The translations under genes were made by a program, and so were the position numbers. Of a stretch of DNA of 64,000 bases, positions 33,583 through 42,744 are shown one piece after another; position 1 is the first letter of the stretch, and each line of letters opens with the position of its first letter. Below the pieces are notes generated by a model. The model was not told where the DNA came from. It searched no databases and was given only the letters and a program-made list of their open reading frames with translations. The stretch is from Rhodoligotrophos defluvii (GTDB lineage: Bacteria > Pseudomonadota > Alphaproteobacteria > Rhizobiales > Im1), in NCBI RefSeq assembly GCF_005281615.1, contig NZ_SZZM01000002.1, positions 796,267 to 860,266 of the forward strand, written 5' to 3'.

Positions 33583-34767
33583 ATGCGTATGAAATCACTG
33601 GTTCTGGGCCTTGCTGCCCTTCTGATGGCCTCAAGCGCACACGCGCAAGATCCTGGCGTCACCGATACCGAGATCAAGATCGGCGACGTCAATATCCTGA
33701 CTGGCCCTGCCTCGTTCATCGGCCGGGCCGTTTCGGTGGGCTCGAAGCTCGCCGCCACCGAGATCAACGAGGCCGGCGGCGTCAACGGCCGCAAGATCGT
33801 GATCGCCACGGAGGATGATGGTTATGTCCCGGCCCGGTCCTTCCAGGCGCTGAAGAAGCTGATCGAGGTGGACGGCATCTTCGCGCTCAACGGCACGTCA
33901 GGCACCGCCAATGTCCTGGCCATGATGCCGCTGATCGAAGAAAACAACCTGCCGACCGTGGTGACCACCGCGCCGAGCGAGCTGATCTACGATCCGGTGC
34001 GGCCTCCGGTCTTCACCATCGGCGCCCGCTATCAGGACGCCTTTTTCGGCCAGCTCAAATATATCCACGAGAACCTGGAGCCGGAGAACGCCGTCTATGG
34101 CCTGATCCGCCAGGATGACGACTTCGGGGTGACGGTCGAACAGGGCTATGACCGCGCGATCAAGGAGCTCGGCGTCAAGGACGGCATCCGTCTCAAATAC
34201 AAGCGCGGCACCACCAATTTCTCCGCCGAGGTGGTGCAGATGCGGGCAGCCGGCGTCAACGTGCTCGCCAATGGCGCGATCATCGCGGGCGCGGCCAATG
34301 TGCTCAGCGAAGCGCGCAAGCTCGGCATGGACCTGCAGGTGGCTGCGGTGTGGAGCGAAGACATGCCGCCTTCCGTCAAGCTCGCCGCCCCCGCTGGCTA
34401 TCCCTATCTGGTGGCCGACTATGTCGCCCTCAATGACGAGGCGACCGATGCCTTCCACAAGCTTGCCGAGAAGTATCTCAGCCCAGACGAGGTCGGCGCC
34501 ATCAACCGTTATTCCTACATCACCTATGTGGGCCTGAAGGTGCTGGCCAAGGCGATGGAAGGCTGCGGCAAGGAGCTGACCCGCGCCTGCACCATCGAGC
34601 AGCTGCGCAAGATCAAGGATTTCGATACCGGCGGCCTTACCGCGCCGATCAGCTTCGACAACGAGAAGCAGCTCTCCGGCACGGCGCTCAAGATCTACCA
34701 GCTCGACCCGGCGACCCAGACGTTCAAGACCCTGGTCGACTTCACGGACTATTCGCCGAACGAGTGA
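33583..34767 (+). CDS. livK: ABC transporter substrate-binding protein (LivK-like)
   Basis: A 394-residue periplasmic binding protein with a signal peptide (MRMKSLVLGLAALLMASSAHAQ). The mature protein starts DPGVTDTEIKIGDVNILTG and has the Peripla_BP_6 layout (GVNGRKIVIATEDDGYVP, FALNGTSGTANVLAMMPLIEENNLP). GGGAGG lies 5 bases before the ATG. It is the last transporter gene; a GC-rich hairpin follows at 34780. The binding pocket would define the imported substrate; sequence alone does not say whether it is an amino acid, aromatic or aliphatic acid. Confidence 0.92.
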   Translation: MRMKSLVLGLAALLMASSAHAQDPGVTDTEIKIGDVNILTGPASFIGRAVSVGSKLAATEINEAGGVNGRKIVIATEDDGYVPARSFQALKKLIEVDGIFALNGTSGTANVLAMMPLIEENNLPTVVTTAPSELIYDPVRPPVFTIGARYQDAFFGQLKYIHENLEPENAVYGLIRQDDDFGVTVEQGYDRAIKELGVKDGIRLKYKRGTTNFSAEVVQMRAAGVNVLANGAIIAGAANVLSEARKLGMDLQVAAVWSEDMPPSVKLAAPAGYPYLVADYVALNDEATDAFHKLAEKYLSPDEVGAINRYSYITYVGLKVLAKAMEGCGKELTRACTIEQLRKIKDFDTGGLTAPISFDNEKQLSGTALKIYQLDPATQTFKTLVDFTDYSPNE

Positions 34768-34779
34768 GCAAATGATTGC

Positions 34780-34804
34780 GGCCGGGGGGCGACGCCACCC
34801 GGCC
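34780..34804 (+). terminator. Intra-operon hairpin after livK
   Basis: A 7-bp stem GGCCGGG/CCCGGCC, with further GGCG/CGCC pairing inside the loop, between livK and the carboxylase genes. There is no T-tract, so it is more likely a mRNA-stabilising or partial-termination element that keeps binding-protein levels high than a full terminator. Confidence 0.45.
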
Positions 34805-34838
34805 CACTTTCCTCAAGAAGGTCAATCCCGAGCATCCC

Positions 34839-36317
34839 ATGACAAAGCCATTCTCGCGCGTTCTCATCGCCAATCGCGGCGAGATTGCCGTGCGCATCGC
34901 CAACACCTTACGCAAGCTCGGCATCGAGAGCGTGGTCGTCTATCACCCGGCTGACCGCCTTAGTCCGGCCGTCGCGTTGGCGGATCGTGCGGTCGAGATT
35001 ACCGGCACCACACCGGTCGCCGCCTATCTCGATGGCGAGCAGATCATTGCGGCCGCGCGCGAGAGCGGGGCAGAGGCCATTCACCCCGGCTATGGCTTCC
35101 TGTCGGAGAATGCCGGCTTTGCCAGGGCTGTGGCCGCCGCCGGCCTCACCTTCGTGGGGCCGACGCCCGAAGCCATCGAGCTGATGGGCGACAAGGTGCG
35201 TGCCCGCGCCTTCGTCGAGAAGCACGGCTTTCCCGTGGCACCCTCGGCGATCGAGGACGATGATCCCGCAACTTTCGTGGAGCGGGCGCGGAGGGTGGGC
35301 GCGCCTCTGCTGATCAAGCCCTCCGCCGGTGGCGGCGGCAAGGGCATGCGCATCGTGCGTGACCTCTCGGTTCTCGACGAGGAGATCGAGCGCGCCCGCA
35401 GCGAAGGCCAGCGCTATTTCGGTGACGGCCGCCTCTATGTGGAGCGCTATGTGGAGAACCCGCGCCACATTGAGGTGCAGGTGCTGGGGGATGGCCACGG
35501 GAATGTCGTGCATCTGTTCGAGCGCGAGTGCTCGGTGCAGCGTCGCTTCCAGAAGATCGTGGAGGAGACCCCCTCCCCGGCGCTCACGGCCCAGCTGCGA
35601 GAGGTGATCTGCGAGACGGCGGCGGGCATCGCCCGGGCGGCAGGCTACCGCAATGCCGGCACGGTCGAATTCATCTACGGCAATGGCGAGTTCTTCTTCC
35701 TGGAGATGAACACGCGGCTGCAGGTCGAGCACCCCGTCACCGAGATGGTCACCGGCGTCGACCTGGTGGCCGAGCAGCTCAAGGTGGCGGCCGGCCACGC
35801 CCTGCCCTTCATCCAGGAGCAGATCGCGACCCGCGGCCACGCCATCGAGTACCGCATCTATGCGGAGAGCCCGGCGCGCGGCTTCACGCCAACCACGGGC
35901 AAGGTGTTGCGGCTGGGCTTGCCTGAGGGGGAAGGCATCCGCGTCGACAGCGGCATTCGCGAGGGCCAGCCGGTCACCTCGGCGTTCGACCCGATGCTCG
36001 CGAAGCTGATCGTCCATGGCCCCAACCGCGCCGAGGCGATCGCCCGGGCAGATGCCGCCCTGCGCGACTTCGCCCTGCTCGGCTGCGAGACGAATGTGGA
36101 GTTCCTGCGCCGGCTCAATAGCGATCCGGCGTTCAAGGCAGGCGATGTGCATACCGGTTTCCTCGATGCCAATCCGGCGCTCGCCGAGCCGGCCGCCCTG
36201 CCTGATGAAACCCTGCGTCGCCTGCTTGCTGCCGCGGCGCTCAGCATGCGGCCAGTACGGGACGCCGCGGATGCCATTCCCGAATTGCAAGCGGCCATGG
36301 GCGCCTGGAGAAATTGA
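34839..36317 (+). CDS. Biotin carboxylase subunit of an acyl-CoA carboxylase
   Basis: A 492-residue ATP-grasp enzyme that carboxylates biotin using ATP and bicarbonate. It has RVLIANRGEIAVRIANTLRKLGI, the glycine loop KPSAGGGGKGMRIV, ERECSVQRRFQKIVEE, the metal-binding EMNTRLQVEHPVTE and EYRIYAESPARGF. Unlike the methylcrotonyl- and geranyl-CoA carboxylase alpha subunits (about 660 residues), it ends soon after the BC domain. The remainder is the next gene (TGATG overlap), so the alpha subunit is split. ATG 34839 (MTKPFSRVLIANRGE) is chosen for homology. Confidence 0.93.
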   Translation: MTKPFSRVLIANRGEIAVRIANTLRKLGIESVVVYHPADRLSPAVALADRAVEITGTTPVAAYLDGEQIIAAARESGAEAIHPGYGFLSENAGFARAVAAAGLTFVGPTPEAIELMGDKVRARAFVEKHGFPVAPSAIEDDDPATFVERARRVGAPLLIKPSAGGGGKGMRIVRDLSVLDEEIERARSEGQRYFGDGRLYVERYVENPRHIEVQVLGDGHGNVVHLFERECSVQRRFQKIVEETPSPALTAQLREVICETAAGIARAAGYRNAGTVEFIYGNGEFFFLEMNTRLQVEHPVTEMVTGVDLVAEQLKVAAGHALPFIQEQIATRGHAIEYRIYAESPARGFTPTTGKVLRLGLPEGEGIRVDSGIREGQPVTSAFDPMLAKLIVHGPNRAEAIARADAALRDFALLGCETNVEFLRRLNSDPAFKAGDVHTGFLDANPALAEPAALPDETLRRLLAAAALSMRPVRDAADAIPELQAAMGAWRN

Positions 36318-36820
36318 TGAAGCATCTGTTCGTTCTCGATGGTCAGGAATACGAGCTGTGGCTGGGCCGTGACGCTTGCGGCTATCGCCTGTTGCTTGAC
36401 CAGGAGCGCATCCCCGTCGCGCTTGCTTCGGATGGCTGCGGCCGTGATCGGCTCACGGTGGGGCGCGTATCGGTGCCGGCCCTTGCTGCGGTGGATGGCG
36501 ACGTCGTGCATGTGCATGTAGACGGGGTCACGCGAAGTCTGCGCTGGGTCGACCCCATTGCCCGCTATGCCGCCCATTCCGGCGCATCGCTCGACGACAT
36601 CATTGTTGCGCCCATGCCGGGCACGGTCATCTCCGTCCTGGTCGAGCCAGGCCATGAGGTTGCGCGCGGAGAGACGCTGGTGGTCATCGAGAGCATGAAG
36701 CTCGAGACCGCCATCAAGGCGCCGCGGGATGCCACCATTGACCTCGTGCATGTGAGCCCGGGCCGCACTTTCGACCGCTCGGCCCCTCTCGTCACCCTTG
36801 CCCCTGCCAGCGAAGGCTAA
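36317..36820 (+). CDS. Biotin carboxyl carrier subunit of the acyl-CoA carboxylase
   Basis: A 167-residue protein. Residues about 95-162 form the biotinyl domain (IIVAPMPGTVISVLVEPGHEVARGETLVVIESMKLET), with Lys in ESMKLE as the biotinylation site (a common variant of EAMKM). The first 90 residues are beta-rich and in the place of the BT linker domain of fused alpha subunits, so this looks like a split-off BT-BCCP piece. ATG 36317 overlaps the biotin carboxylase stop by one base. It carries carboxybiotin to the beta subunit encoded 6 bases downstream. Confidence 0.9.
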   Translation: MKHLFVLDGQEYELWLGRDACGYRLLLDQERIPVALASDGCGRDRLTVGRVSVPALAAVDGDVVHVHVDGVTRSLRWVDPIARYAAHSGASLDDIIVAPMPGTVISVLVEPGHEVARGETLVVIESMKLETAIKAPRDATIDLVHVSPGRTFDRSAPLVTLAPASEG

Positions 36821-36826
36821 ACTCTC

Positions 36827-38431
36827 ATGCGCATCGAATCGCGTATCGATACATCCTCCGAGGAGTTCCGCGCCAACATGGCCCACAACCGGGGGCTCGC
36901 GGCCGAGCTCCGCACCCGCCAGAACAAGGCGCGTTTCGAGCGGCCGGCGCGCGACATCGACCGGCTCACCCGCCAAAACAAGCTGTTCGTGCGCGACCGG
37001 CTCAACCTGCTGCTCGATCCGGACACGCCGTTCCTGGAGCTCTCGACCCTTGCCGCCAATATGGAGTATGACGGCGAGGTACCGGGCGCGGGCAATGTCA
37101 TTGGCATCGGCATCATCGCCGGCCGCGAGGTGATGATTCACGCGGATGATGCCAGCGTTAAAGGGGGCGCGTGGTACCCCCTGACCATCAAGAAGATGGT
37201 GCGGGCGCTGGACATCGCCATCGAGAATCGACTGCCGGTCGTGCATCTCTGCGACAGCGCCGGCGGCTTCCTGCCGCTGCAGGCCGACCTGTTCGCCGAC
37301 AAGTATTATGCCGGCCGCCTGTTCCGCAACCAGGCCATCCTCTCGAAGCGGCGCATCCCGCAAGTGGCGATCGTGCTCGGCCATTGCACGGCCGGCGGCG
37401 CCTATATCCCCGCTTTGAGCGAGTACAACGTCATCGTTCGGGGCACAGGAGCCATTTTCCTAGGAGGCCCGCCCCTGGTGAAGGCGGCGACCGGCGAAGA
37501 GGTCACGGTGGACGAGCTGGGCGGGGCCGATGTCCATACCCGCATCTCGGGCACCGCCGATTACCCCGCCGATACGGAGCAGCAGGCGATTGCGATCGCG
37601 CGCGATATCGTCGCCCAGTTCCGGCGGCCGGACAAGCTCCGCATCGAGCGGCTCCCGCCCGCGCCGCCCTATTACGACCCGGAGGAGCTCTATGGCATCG
37701 TTCCGCGCGACATCAAGGTGCAGTTCGACATGCGCGAGGTCATCGCGCGCATCGTCGATGGCAGCCGCTTCCACGAATATCAGCCGGCCTATGGCACCAC
37801 GCTGGTGTGCGGCTATGCGCACATCTGGGGCTACCAGGTGGGCATCCTCGCCAATAACGGTGTGCTGTTCAATGATAGCTCGCTCAAGGCCGCCCATTTC
37901 ATGCAGCTGTGCAACCAGCACTGCGTGCCAATGATCTTCCTGCAGAACATCACCGGCTACATGGTTGGCCGCGATTACGAGCACCGCGGCATCACCAAGG
38001 ATGGTGCCAAGATGATAATGGCGGTGGCCGGCTCCGAGGTGCCGAAGATCACCGTGATGGTGAACGGCTCGTTTGGCGCCGGCAATTACGGCATGGCCGG
38101 CCGCGCCTTCGATTCGCGGTTCCTGTTCGCCTGGCCGCAGCACCAGATCTCGGTCATGGGGGCCGAGCAGGCGGCCAACGTGCTGGCCGACATCAAGATT
38201 CGCCAGCTGCAGCGGCACGGCCAGACGCTCACGCCCGAGCAGGTGGCTGCCATTCGCGAGCCGATCCTGGAGGAGTATCGGCGTCAATCCAGCGCTTACT
38301 ACTCCACCTCCGAAATCTGGGATGACGGCATTCTCGATCCGGTGGACACGCGTAACGCCCTTGGCCTTGCCCTCAGCGCGGCCCTTAACGCCGAGATCGA
38401 TCGGCCCCATTATGGCGTTTTCCGGATGTGA
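36827..38431 (+). CDS. Acyl-CoA carboxylase carboxyltransferase (beta) subunit, MCC/geranyl-CoA type
   Basis: A 534-residue carboxyltransferase with N and C crotonase-like halves. It begins with an RIDTSSEEFRANMAHN leader typical of methylcrotonyl-CoA carboxylase beta. Motifs include LCDSAGGFLPLQADLF, GHCTAGGAYIPALSEYNVIV, FLGGPPLVKAATGEEV and, in the C half, FLQNITGYMVGRDYEHRGITKDGAKMIMAVA. It transfers CO2 from carboxybiotin to an alpha,beta-unsaturated acyl-CoA, most likely methylcrotonyl- or geranyl-CoA-like. Context (AtuA protein, enoyl-CoA hydratase) leaves open either leucine-type or terpenoid-type acids. Confidence 0.92.
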   Translation: MRIESRIDTSSEEFRANMAHNRGLAAELRTRQNKARFERPARDIDRLTRQNKLFVRDRLNLLLDPDTPFLELSTLAANMEYDGEVPGAGNVIGIGIIAGREVMIHADDASVKGGAWYPLTIKKMVRALDIAIENRLPVVHLCDSAGGFLPLQADLFADKYYAGRLFRNQAILSKRRIPQVAIVLGHCTAGGAYIPALSEYNVIVRGTGAIFLGGPPLVKAATGEEVTVDELGGADVHTRISGTADYPADTEQQAIAIARDIVAQFRRPDKLRIERLPPAPPYYDPEELYGIVPRDIKVQFDMREVIARIVDGSRFHEYQPAYGTTLVCGYAHIWGYQVGILANNGVLFNDSSLKAAHFMQLCNQHCVPMIFLQNITGYMVGRDYEHRGITKDGAKMIMAVAGSEVPKITVMVNGSFGAGNYGMAGRAFDSRFLFAWPQHQISVMGAEQAANVLADIKIRQLQRHGQTLTPEQVAAIREPILEEYRRQSSAYYSTSEIWDDGILDPVDTRNALGLALSAALNAEIDRPHYGVFRM

Positions 38432-38451
38432 TCTTGAGAAGGACAGACTTC

Positions 38452-39387
38452 ATGCCGCTGCCGCACGCCCTGGAAGGCCGCCTCAAGGCACCGATCATCG
38501 CCGCGCCCATGTTCCTGACCTCCGGCCCCGACCTGGTGGTCGCGACCTGCCAGTCGGGCCTGATCGGCACGTTTCCGGCGCTCAACCAGCGCACCAGCGA
38601 GGGCTATGAGGCCTGGCTCGAGGAGATCGGCTCGCGCCTGGCCGATGCGCCGCATGCCGCCCCGTACGGGGTCAACCTGGTGGTCCATCGCACCAATCCC
38701 CGGCTCCAGGCAGATCTCGAGCTCACGGTGAAGCACAAGGTGCCGCTGGTGATTACTTCGCTCGGCGCAGCCAACGAGGTGGTGGAGGCGATCCATTCCT
38801 ATGGCGGCATCATCTTCCATGACGTGATTAGCCTCAGGCATGCGGAAAAGGCGGCCGCCGCAGGTGTTGACGGCCTGATCGCCGTCTGCGCGGGTGCCGG
38901 CGGGCATGCGGGCACGCTGAGCCCGTTCGCCTTCATCCCGGAGCTGCGCGCCATGTTCGAGGGCACCATCATCCTGGGCGGCTGCATATCCACCGGCCGG
39001 CAGGTAGCTGCCGCCCGCCTGCTCGGGGCCGACCTCGCCTATATCGGCACGCGCTTCATCGCCACCCAGGAAAGCACCGCGCCGCTCGGCCACAAGCAGA
39101 TGATTGTGGAGGGCCGCGCCAACGACATCGTCTATACGCCGGCGGTCAGCGGCGTTCACGGCAATTTCCTGAGGAACAGCCTGCTGGCCCACGGCATCGA
39201 CGAGGCGGCCATGGCGAGCCCCGCCAAGCTCGATTTCGGCACCGAAGGCGAGGCAAAGGCGTGGAAGACCCTGTGGTCAGCGGGCCAGGGTATCGGGTCG
39301 ATCCATGACGTTCCGCCGGCGGCAGAGCTGTGCGCCCGGCTCATTGCCGAATATCACGAGGCTCTGCGGGTGCCGGAAGCGGCCTAG
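38452..39387 (+). CDS. Nitronate monooxygenase family FMN protein
   Basis: A 311-residue TIM-barrel flavoprotein (NMO/2-nitropropane dioxygenase family, related to FabK). Visible motifs are LKAPIIAAPMFLTSGPDLVVATCQSGLIGTFPALN, the catalytic-His-region AVCAGAGGHAGTLSPFAFIPEL, and GGCISTGRQVAAARLLGADLAYIGTRFIATQES. Members of this family in acyl-CoA operons may act on unsaturated thioesters instead of nitronates; the true role here is unknown. ATG 38452 with AAGGA upstream is preferred over GTG 38428. It follows the carboxylase beta gene in the same operon. Confidence 0.88.
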   Translation: MPLPHALEGRLKAPIIAAPMFLTSGPDLVVATCQSGLIGTFPALNQRTSEGYEAWLEEIGSRLADAPHAAPYGVNLVVHRTNPRLQADLELTVKHKVPLVITSLGAANEVVEAIHSYGGIIFHDVISLRHAEKAAAAGVDGLIAVCAGAGGHAGTLSPFAFIPELRAMFEGTIILGGCISTGRQVAAARLLGADLAYIGTRFIATQESTAPLGHKQMIVEGRANDIVYTPAVSGVHGNFLRNSLLAHGIDEAAMASPAKLDFGTEGEAKAWKTLWSAGQGIGSIHDVPPAAELCARLIAEYHEALRVPEAA

Positions 39388-39416
39388 TCGAGGAAACGCA
39401 CGGGAGAGCTGACGCT

Positions 39417-40973
39417 ATGCCGCAAATGCCGTCTTGGAGCGCGACCGCGGCCGGCAAGACTTGGCGCGCCGGCCGCCTCACGGTCTACGAGATGTTCCGC
39501 GCGCGCGCGCGCCGGCAACCCGAAGCACTGGCGGTGGAGCATGTGGGCGGGCAACTGACCTATGCCGCGCTCAACGATCGCGTGCTGCGACTTGCCCATG
39601 TGCTTTCGAACCACGGTCTCAAGCGGGGCGATCGGGTGGCGATCCTGTCCGAGAACCGCCTAGAATATGTGGAGCTCGAACTGGCGGCGGCGCGCAACGG
39701 CCTCATCGTCGCCTGCCAGAACTGGCGCCTTGCTGCAGGCGAGCTGCGGCACTGCATTACCCTGGTCGAGCCCAAGCTGGTTCTGGTTTCGGCCCGCTAT
39801 GCGGACACGCTCGCGCAGCTCGGCCTCGACCTGCCGGTGATCAATATCGATGCGGACTATGAGCAGCTCCTGGCGGGCACGCCGAGCCCTGCGGACATCG
39901 CCGCCGCGGGCGACCCGGAGGTTGACCCGGAAGACGGGCTGGTGATCCTCTATACTAGCGGCACCACCGGCCTGCCCAAGGGCGCCCTGATCAGCCATCG
40001 CGCCGAGATCGCCCGCATGATGGTGTTGGCCATCGACCTGGATATCACATCCGAGGACGGGTTCGTGGCCTGGGCGCCGCTGTTCCACATGGGCTCGACC
40101 GATCAGACCCTCGCGGCGCTCATGGCGGGCGCTCCGGTCATCATCGTCGATGGCTTCGATGCCCGGCGTATCGTGGATGCGGTCGCCCGCTACAAGCTGG
40201 GCTGGCTGTTGCTCATGCCCGGCTCGATCGAGCCGGTGGTCGAGTTCATGCGCCGCGAAGGCACCATGCCGAAAGGCGTGAAGGTCTGCGGCGCCATGGC
40301 CGATCTCGTGCCCCTGCAGCTCATCACCGAGCTGACCCGGCTGATGCGCGCGCCCTATCTCAATAGTTTCGGTGCGACCGAAACCGGGCTGCCGCCGGGC
40401 AGCGGCGCCGTGCTGCCGGCTGGCGAGGTGCCGAAGACGCTCTCCAAGCGGCTCAGTTCGCTCTGCGATGTCATGCTGGTTGATCCCGACGGCAACCCGG
40501 TGCCGGACGGCGAGCCCGGCGAGGTGGCCATTCGCGGTGCCACCGTGTTCAGCGGCTACTGGAACGCGGAGGAGACCAATGCCCGCGACTTCGCGAATGG
40601 CTGGTTCCGCATGGGCGACCTGTTTCGCAAGAATCCGGACGGCACCTATGATTTCGTCGATCGCGCCAAATACATGATCAAGTCCGGCGGCGAGAACATC
40701 TACCCGGCAGAGATCGAGCGGGTGCTCTTGTCGGATGCGCGGGTGGCGGATGCGGTGGTGGTGCGCAAGCGCGATGCGCGCTGGGGCGAGGTGCCGGTGG
40801 CCTTTGTGGCCCGGCACAGCGAAGATCTGACGGAACAGGAGATCGAAACCCTCTGCCGCCGTGCGCTTGCCGGCTACAAGCGGCCGAAGGAGGTGCGCTT
40901 CATCGCCTTTGCCGACTTCCCCCGCTCCACGACCGGCAAGATCCTGCGGCACGAGCTGGAAAAGCTGCTTTGA
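39417..40973 (+). CDS. AMP-dependent acyl-CoA synthetase/ligase
   Basis: A 518-residue ANL-superfamily enzyme. It has the P-loop YTSGTTGLPKGALISHR, NSFGATETG, GWFRMGDLFRKNPDGTYDFVDRAKYMIKSGGENIYPAEIE and the lid Lys in STTGKILRHEL. The length is that of medium/short-chain or aryl acid ligases. It is a second activating enzyme of the operon, distinct from the 616-residue synthetase, so the pathway may handle two acids or an acid and a later intermediate. GGGAGAG precedes ATG 39417. Confidence 0.92.
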   Translation: MPQMPSWSATAAGKTWRAGRLTVYEMFRARARRQPEALAVEHVGGQLTYAALNDRVLRLAHVLSNHGLKRGDRVAILSENRLEYVELELAAARNGLIVACQNWRLAAGELRHCITLVEPKLVLVSARYADTLAQLGLDLPVINIDADYEQLLAGTPSPADIAAAGDPEVDPEDGLVILYTSGTTGLPKGALISHRAEIARMMVLAIDLDITSEDGFVAWAPLFHMGSTDQTLAALMAGAPVIIVDGFDARRIVDAVARYKLGWLLLMPGSIEPVVEFMRREGTMPKGVKVCGAMADLVPLQLITELTRLMRAPYLNSFGATETGLPPGSGAVLPAGEVPKTLSKRLSSLCDVMLVDPDGNPVPDGEPGEVAIRGATVFSGYWNAEETNARDFANGWFRMGDLFRKNPDGTYDFVDRAKYMIKSGGENIYPAEIERVLLSDARVADAVVVRKRDARWGEVPVAFVARHSEDLTEQEIETLCRRALAGYKRPKEVRFIAFADFPRSTTGKILRHELEKLL

Positions 40974-41030
40974 CCTCTACTTTACGCCGGCGCCCGCGGC
41001 TGCTACCCCTCACGCGCAAAGGAGACGGCG

Positions 41031-41945
41031 ATGGTCGATATTCCCTTCGAGCATGAGATGGAGTTCACCCCGGGCGCGGCGCAGCAGGTATCCCCCCTCA
41101 TTCGCCGGCTGGTGGCGCCCAATCCGAGCGCTTTCACCTATAAGGGCACCAACACCTATATCGTCGGCCGCGGCACGGTTGCCGTCATCGATCCCGGCCC
41201 GGATGATGACGAGCATTTCGCGGCCCTCATGCGAGCGCTCGACGGGGAGACCGTGAGCCACATCGTGGTCAGCCATACACATCGCGACCACTCGCCGCTG
41301 GCCGCGCGGCTCAAGGCGGCGACCGGGGCGCCGACCGTGGCCTTCGGCCCCCATGGCGCGGGCCGCGTCGGCGAGGCGGTCGCCTCAGGCAGCGTGCAGC
41401 TCGATGCCTCGGGCGATACGGACTTCCTGCCGGACCAGCGCATCCGCCATGGCGAGGTGATCGACGGCAAAGGCTGGCACCTGCAGGCGGTGTTCACGCC
41501 GGGCCACACGTCCAACCACATGGCCTTCGCCTTGCCCGAGGAGAAGGCACTGTTCTCTGCAGACCACGTGATGGCGTGGTCGACCAGCGTGATCGCCCCG
41601 CCGGACGGCAATATGGCCGATTATATGGCGTCCTTACGCCTGCTGCTGGATCGGGACGACGAGATCTATTGGCCGGGGCATGGGCCGGAGAAGAAAGACC
41701 CGCGCCCCTTCGTGCGCGCCTTCATCGCCCATCGGCAGATGCGCGAGCAGGCAATCCTTGCGCGCATCGAGGCGGGCGACCGCAAAGTGATGGACGTGGT
41801 GAAGAAGGTCTACAGTTCAGTCGATCCCAAGCTGCACCCAGCCGCTGCCATGTCGGCGCTCGCCCATGTGGAGCATTTGATCCACCTGGGCAAGGTCGCG
41901 CGCAACGGCCCGCTGGGGCTCGATGCGGAATTCTACCCCGCGTGA
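41031..41945 (+). CDS. MBL-fold metallo-hydrolase (LACTB2/glyoxalase II-like)
   Basis: A 304-residue metallo-beta-lactamase-fold enzyme. Zinc ligands are in HTHRDHS, FTPGHTSNHMAF (His), FSADHVM (Asp) and WPGHGP (His), so both metal sites appear complete. The C-terminal winged-helix-like segment (AFIAHRQMREQAIL to HVEHLIHLGKV) matches LACTB2-like proteins. In this operon a thioesterase or lactonase role is possible. It is the last rightward gene of the island. Confidence 0.9.
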   Translation: MVDIPFEHEMEFTPGAAQQVSPLIRRLVAPNPSAFTYKGTNTYIVGRGTVAVIDPGPDDDEHFAALMRALDGETVSHIVVSHTHRDHSPLAARLKAATGAPTVAFGPHGAGRVGEAVASGSVQLDASGDTDFLPDQRIRHGEVIDGKGWHLQAVFTPGHTSNHMAFALPEEKALFSADHVMAWSTSVIAPPDGNMADYMASLRLLLDRDDEIYWPGHGPEKKDPRPFVRAFIAHRQMREQAILARIEAGDRKVMDVVKKVYSSVDPKLHPAAAMSALAHVEHLIHLGKVARNGPLGLDAEFYPA

Positions 41946-41974
41946 CCTATCGCATGCGCAATCTCTAACGGCCT

Positions 41975-42730
41975 CTAGACATGCTGGCCGCCATTGATGT
42001 GCAGCTCGGCCCCGTTCACATAGCTGGATGCGTCGGTGCAGAGGAAATAGATGGCCTTGGCCACCTCTTCCGGCCTGCCCAGCCGGCGCATCGGAATGTC
42101 CTCGATCAGCTTCTCCGTGCCGGGCGAGAGAATGGACGTGTCGATCTCGCCGGGCGAGATGGCGTTCACGCGAATGCCCAATGGCCCGAAGTCATGGGCC
42201 ATCTCCCTCGTCAGCGCGAACAGGGCGGCCTTGGATGTGGCGTAAGCCGCACCGGCGAAAGGATGCACCCGGCTTCCGGCAATGGAGGTGACGTTCACGA
42301 TCGCGCCCTTGGCCGCCTTGAGCTCCTCCATCAGACCGCGGCCTAGCATGATCGGCGCGAAGAGATTGACCTGAAAAACGGTTTTCCAGTCCTCGATGCC
42401 CATGTCGATTGCGCCGAGACGGGCGCCACCCGGGCCTTTGGGCGAGATCGCCGCATTGTTGACCAGCGCGTGGAGCTGGCTGCCATTGGCCTTAAGCCGC
42501 TCGCGCATCTCCGCGATCGCCCGGTCGACATCATCCGGCCGGGCGAGGTCGACCTGAATGTGATCCTCAGGCCCGGCATCCCAGGGGCAATTCTCGGGGA
42601 AGGCGTGCCGCGAGCACGTGATCACCCGCCAGCCGGCGCTGGAGAAGCGCTTCACGGTCGCGTGCCCGATGCCGCGGCTGGCGCCCGTCAGAATGATTGT
42701 CTTGCGCTCGGTATCCGTGTTCACGACCAT
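41975..42730 (-). CDS. SDR family oxidoreductase
   Basis: A 251-residue classical short-chain dehydrogenase. It has the NAD(P) motif TGASRGIGHATVKRF, NNAAI, Ser in TSIAGSRVHPF, the catalytic YATSK, and RVNAISPGEIDTSI. It resembles 3-oxoacyl-ACP/3-hydroxyacyl-CoA-type reductases, but the substrate is not evident. ATG 42730 with GGAG at 6 bases is preferred over the longer frame to 42748. It is probably co-transcribed with pdxH 14 bases upstream, and it converges on the MBL gene. Confidence 0.9.
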   Translation of the reverse strand: MVVNTDTERKTIILTGASRGIGHATVKRFSSAGWRVITCSRHAFPENCPWDAGPEDHIQVDLARPDDVDRAIAEMRERLKANGSQLHALVNNAAISPKGPGGARLGAIDMGIEDWKTVFQVNLFAPIMLGRGLMEELKAAKGAIVNVTSIAGSRVHPFAGAAYATSKAALFALTREMAHDFGPLGIRVNAISPGEIDTSILSPGTEKLIEDIPMRRLGRPEEVAKAIYFLCTDASSYVNGAELHINGGQHV

Positions 42731-42744
42731 TGTGCTCCAGTCCT

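Noticed and set aside
34908-37384. Long antisense frames (460 and 508 codons) opposite the carboxylase genes
   Set aside because: Both are shadows of strongly conserved biotin carboxylase, BCCP and CT genes; no homology in their translations.
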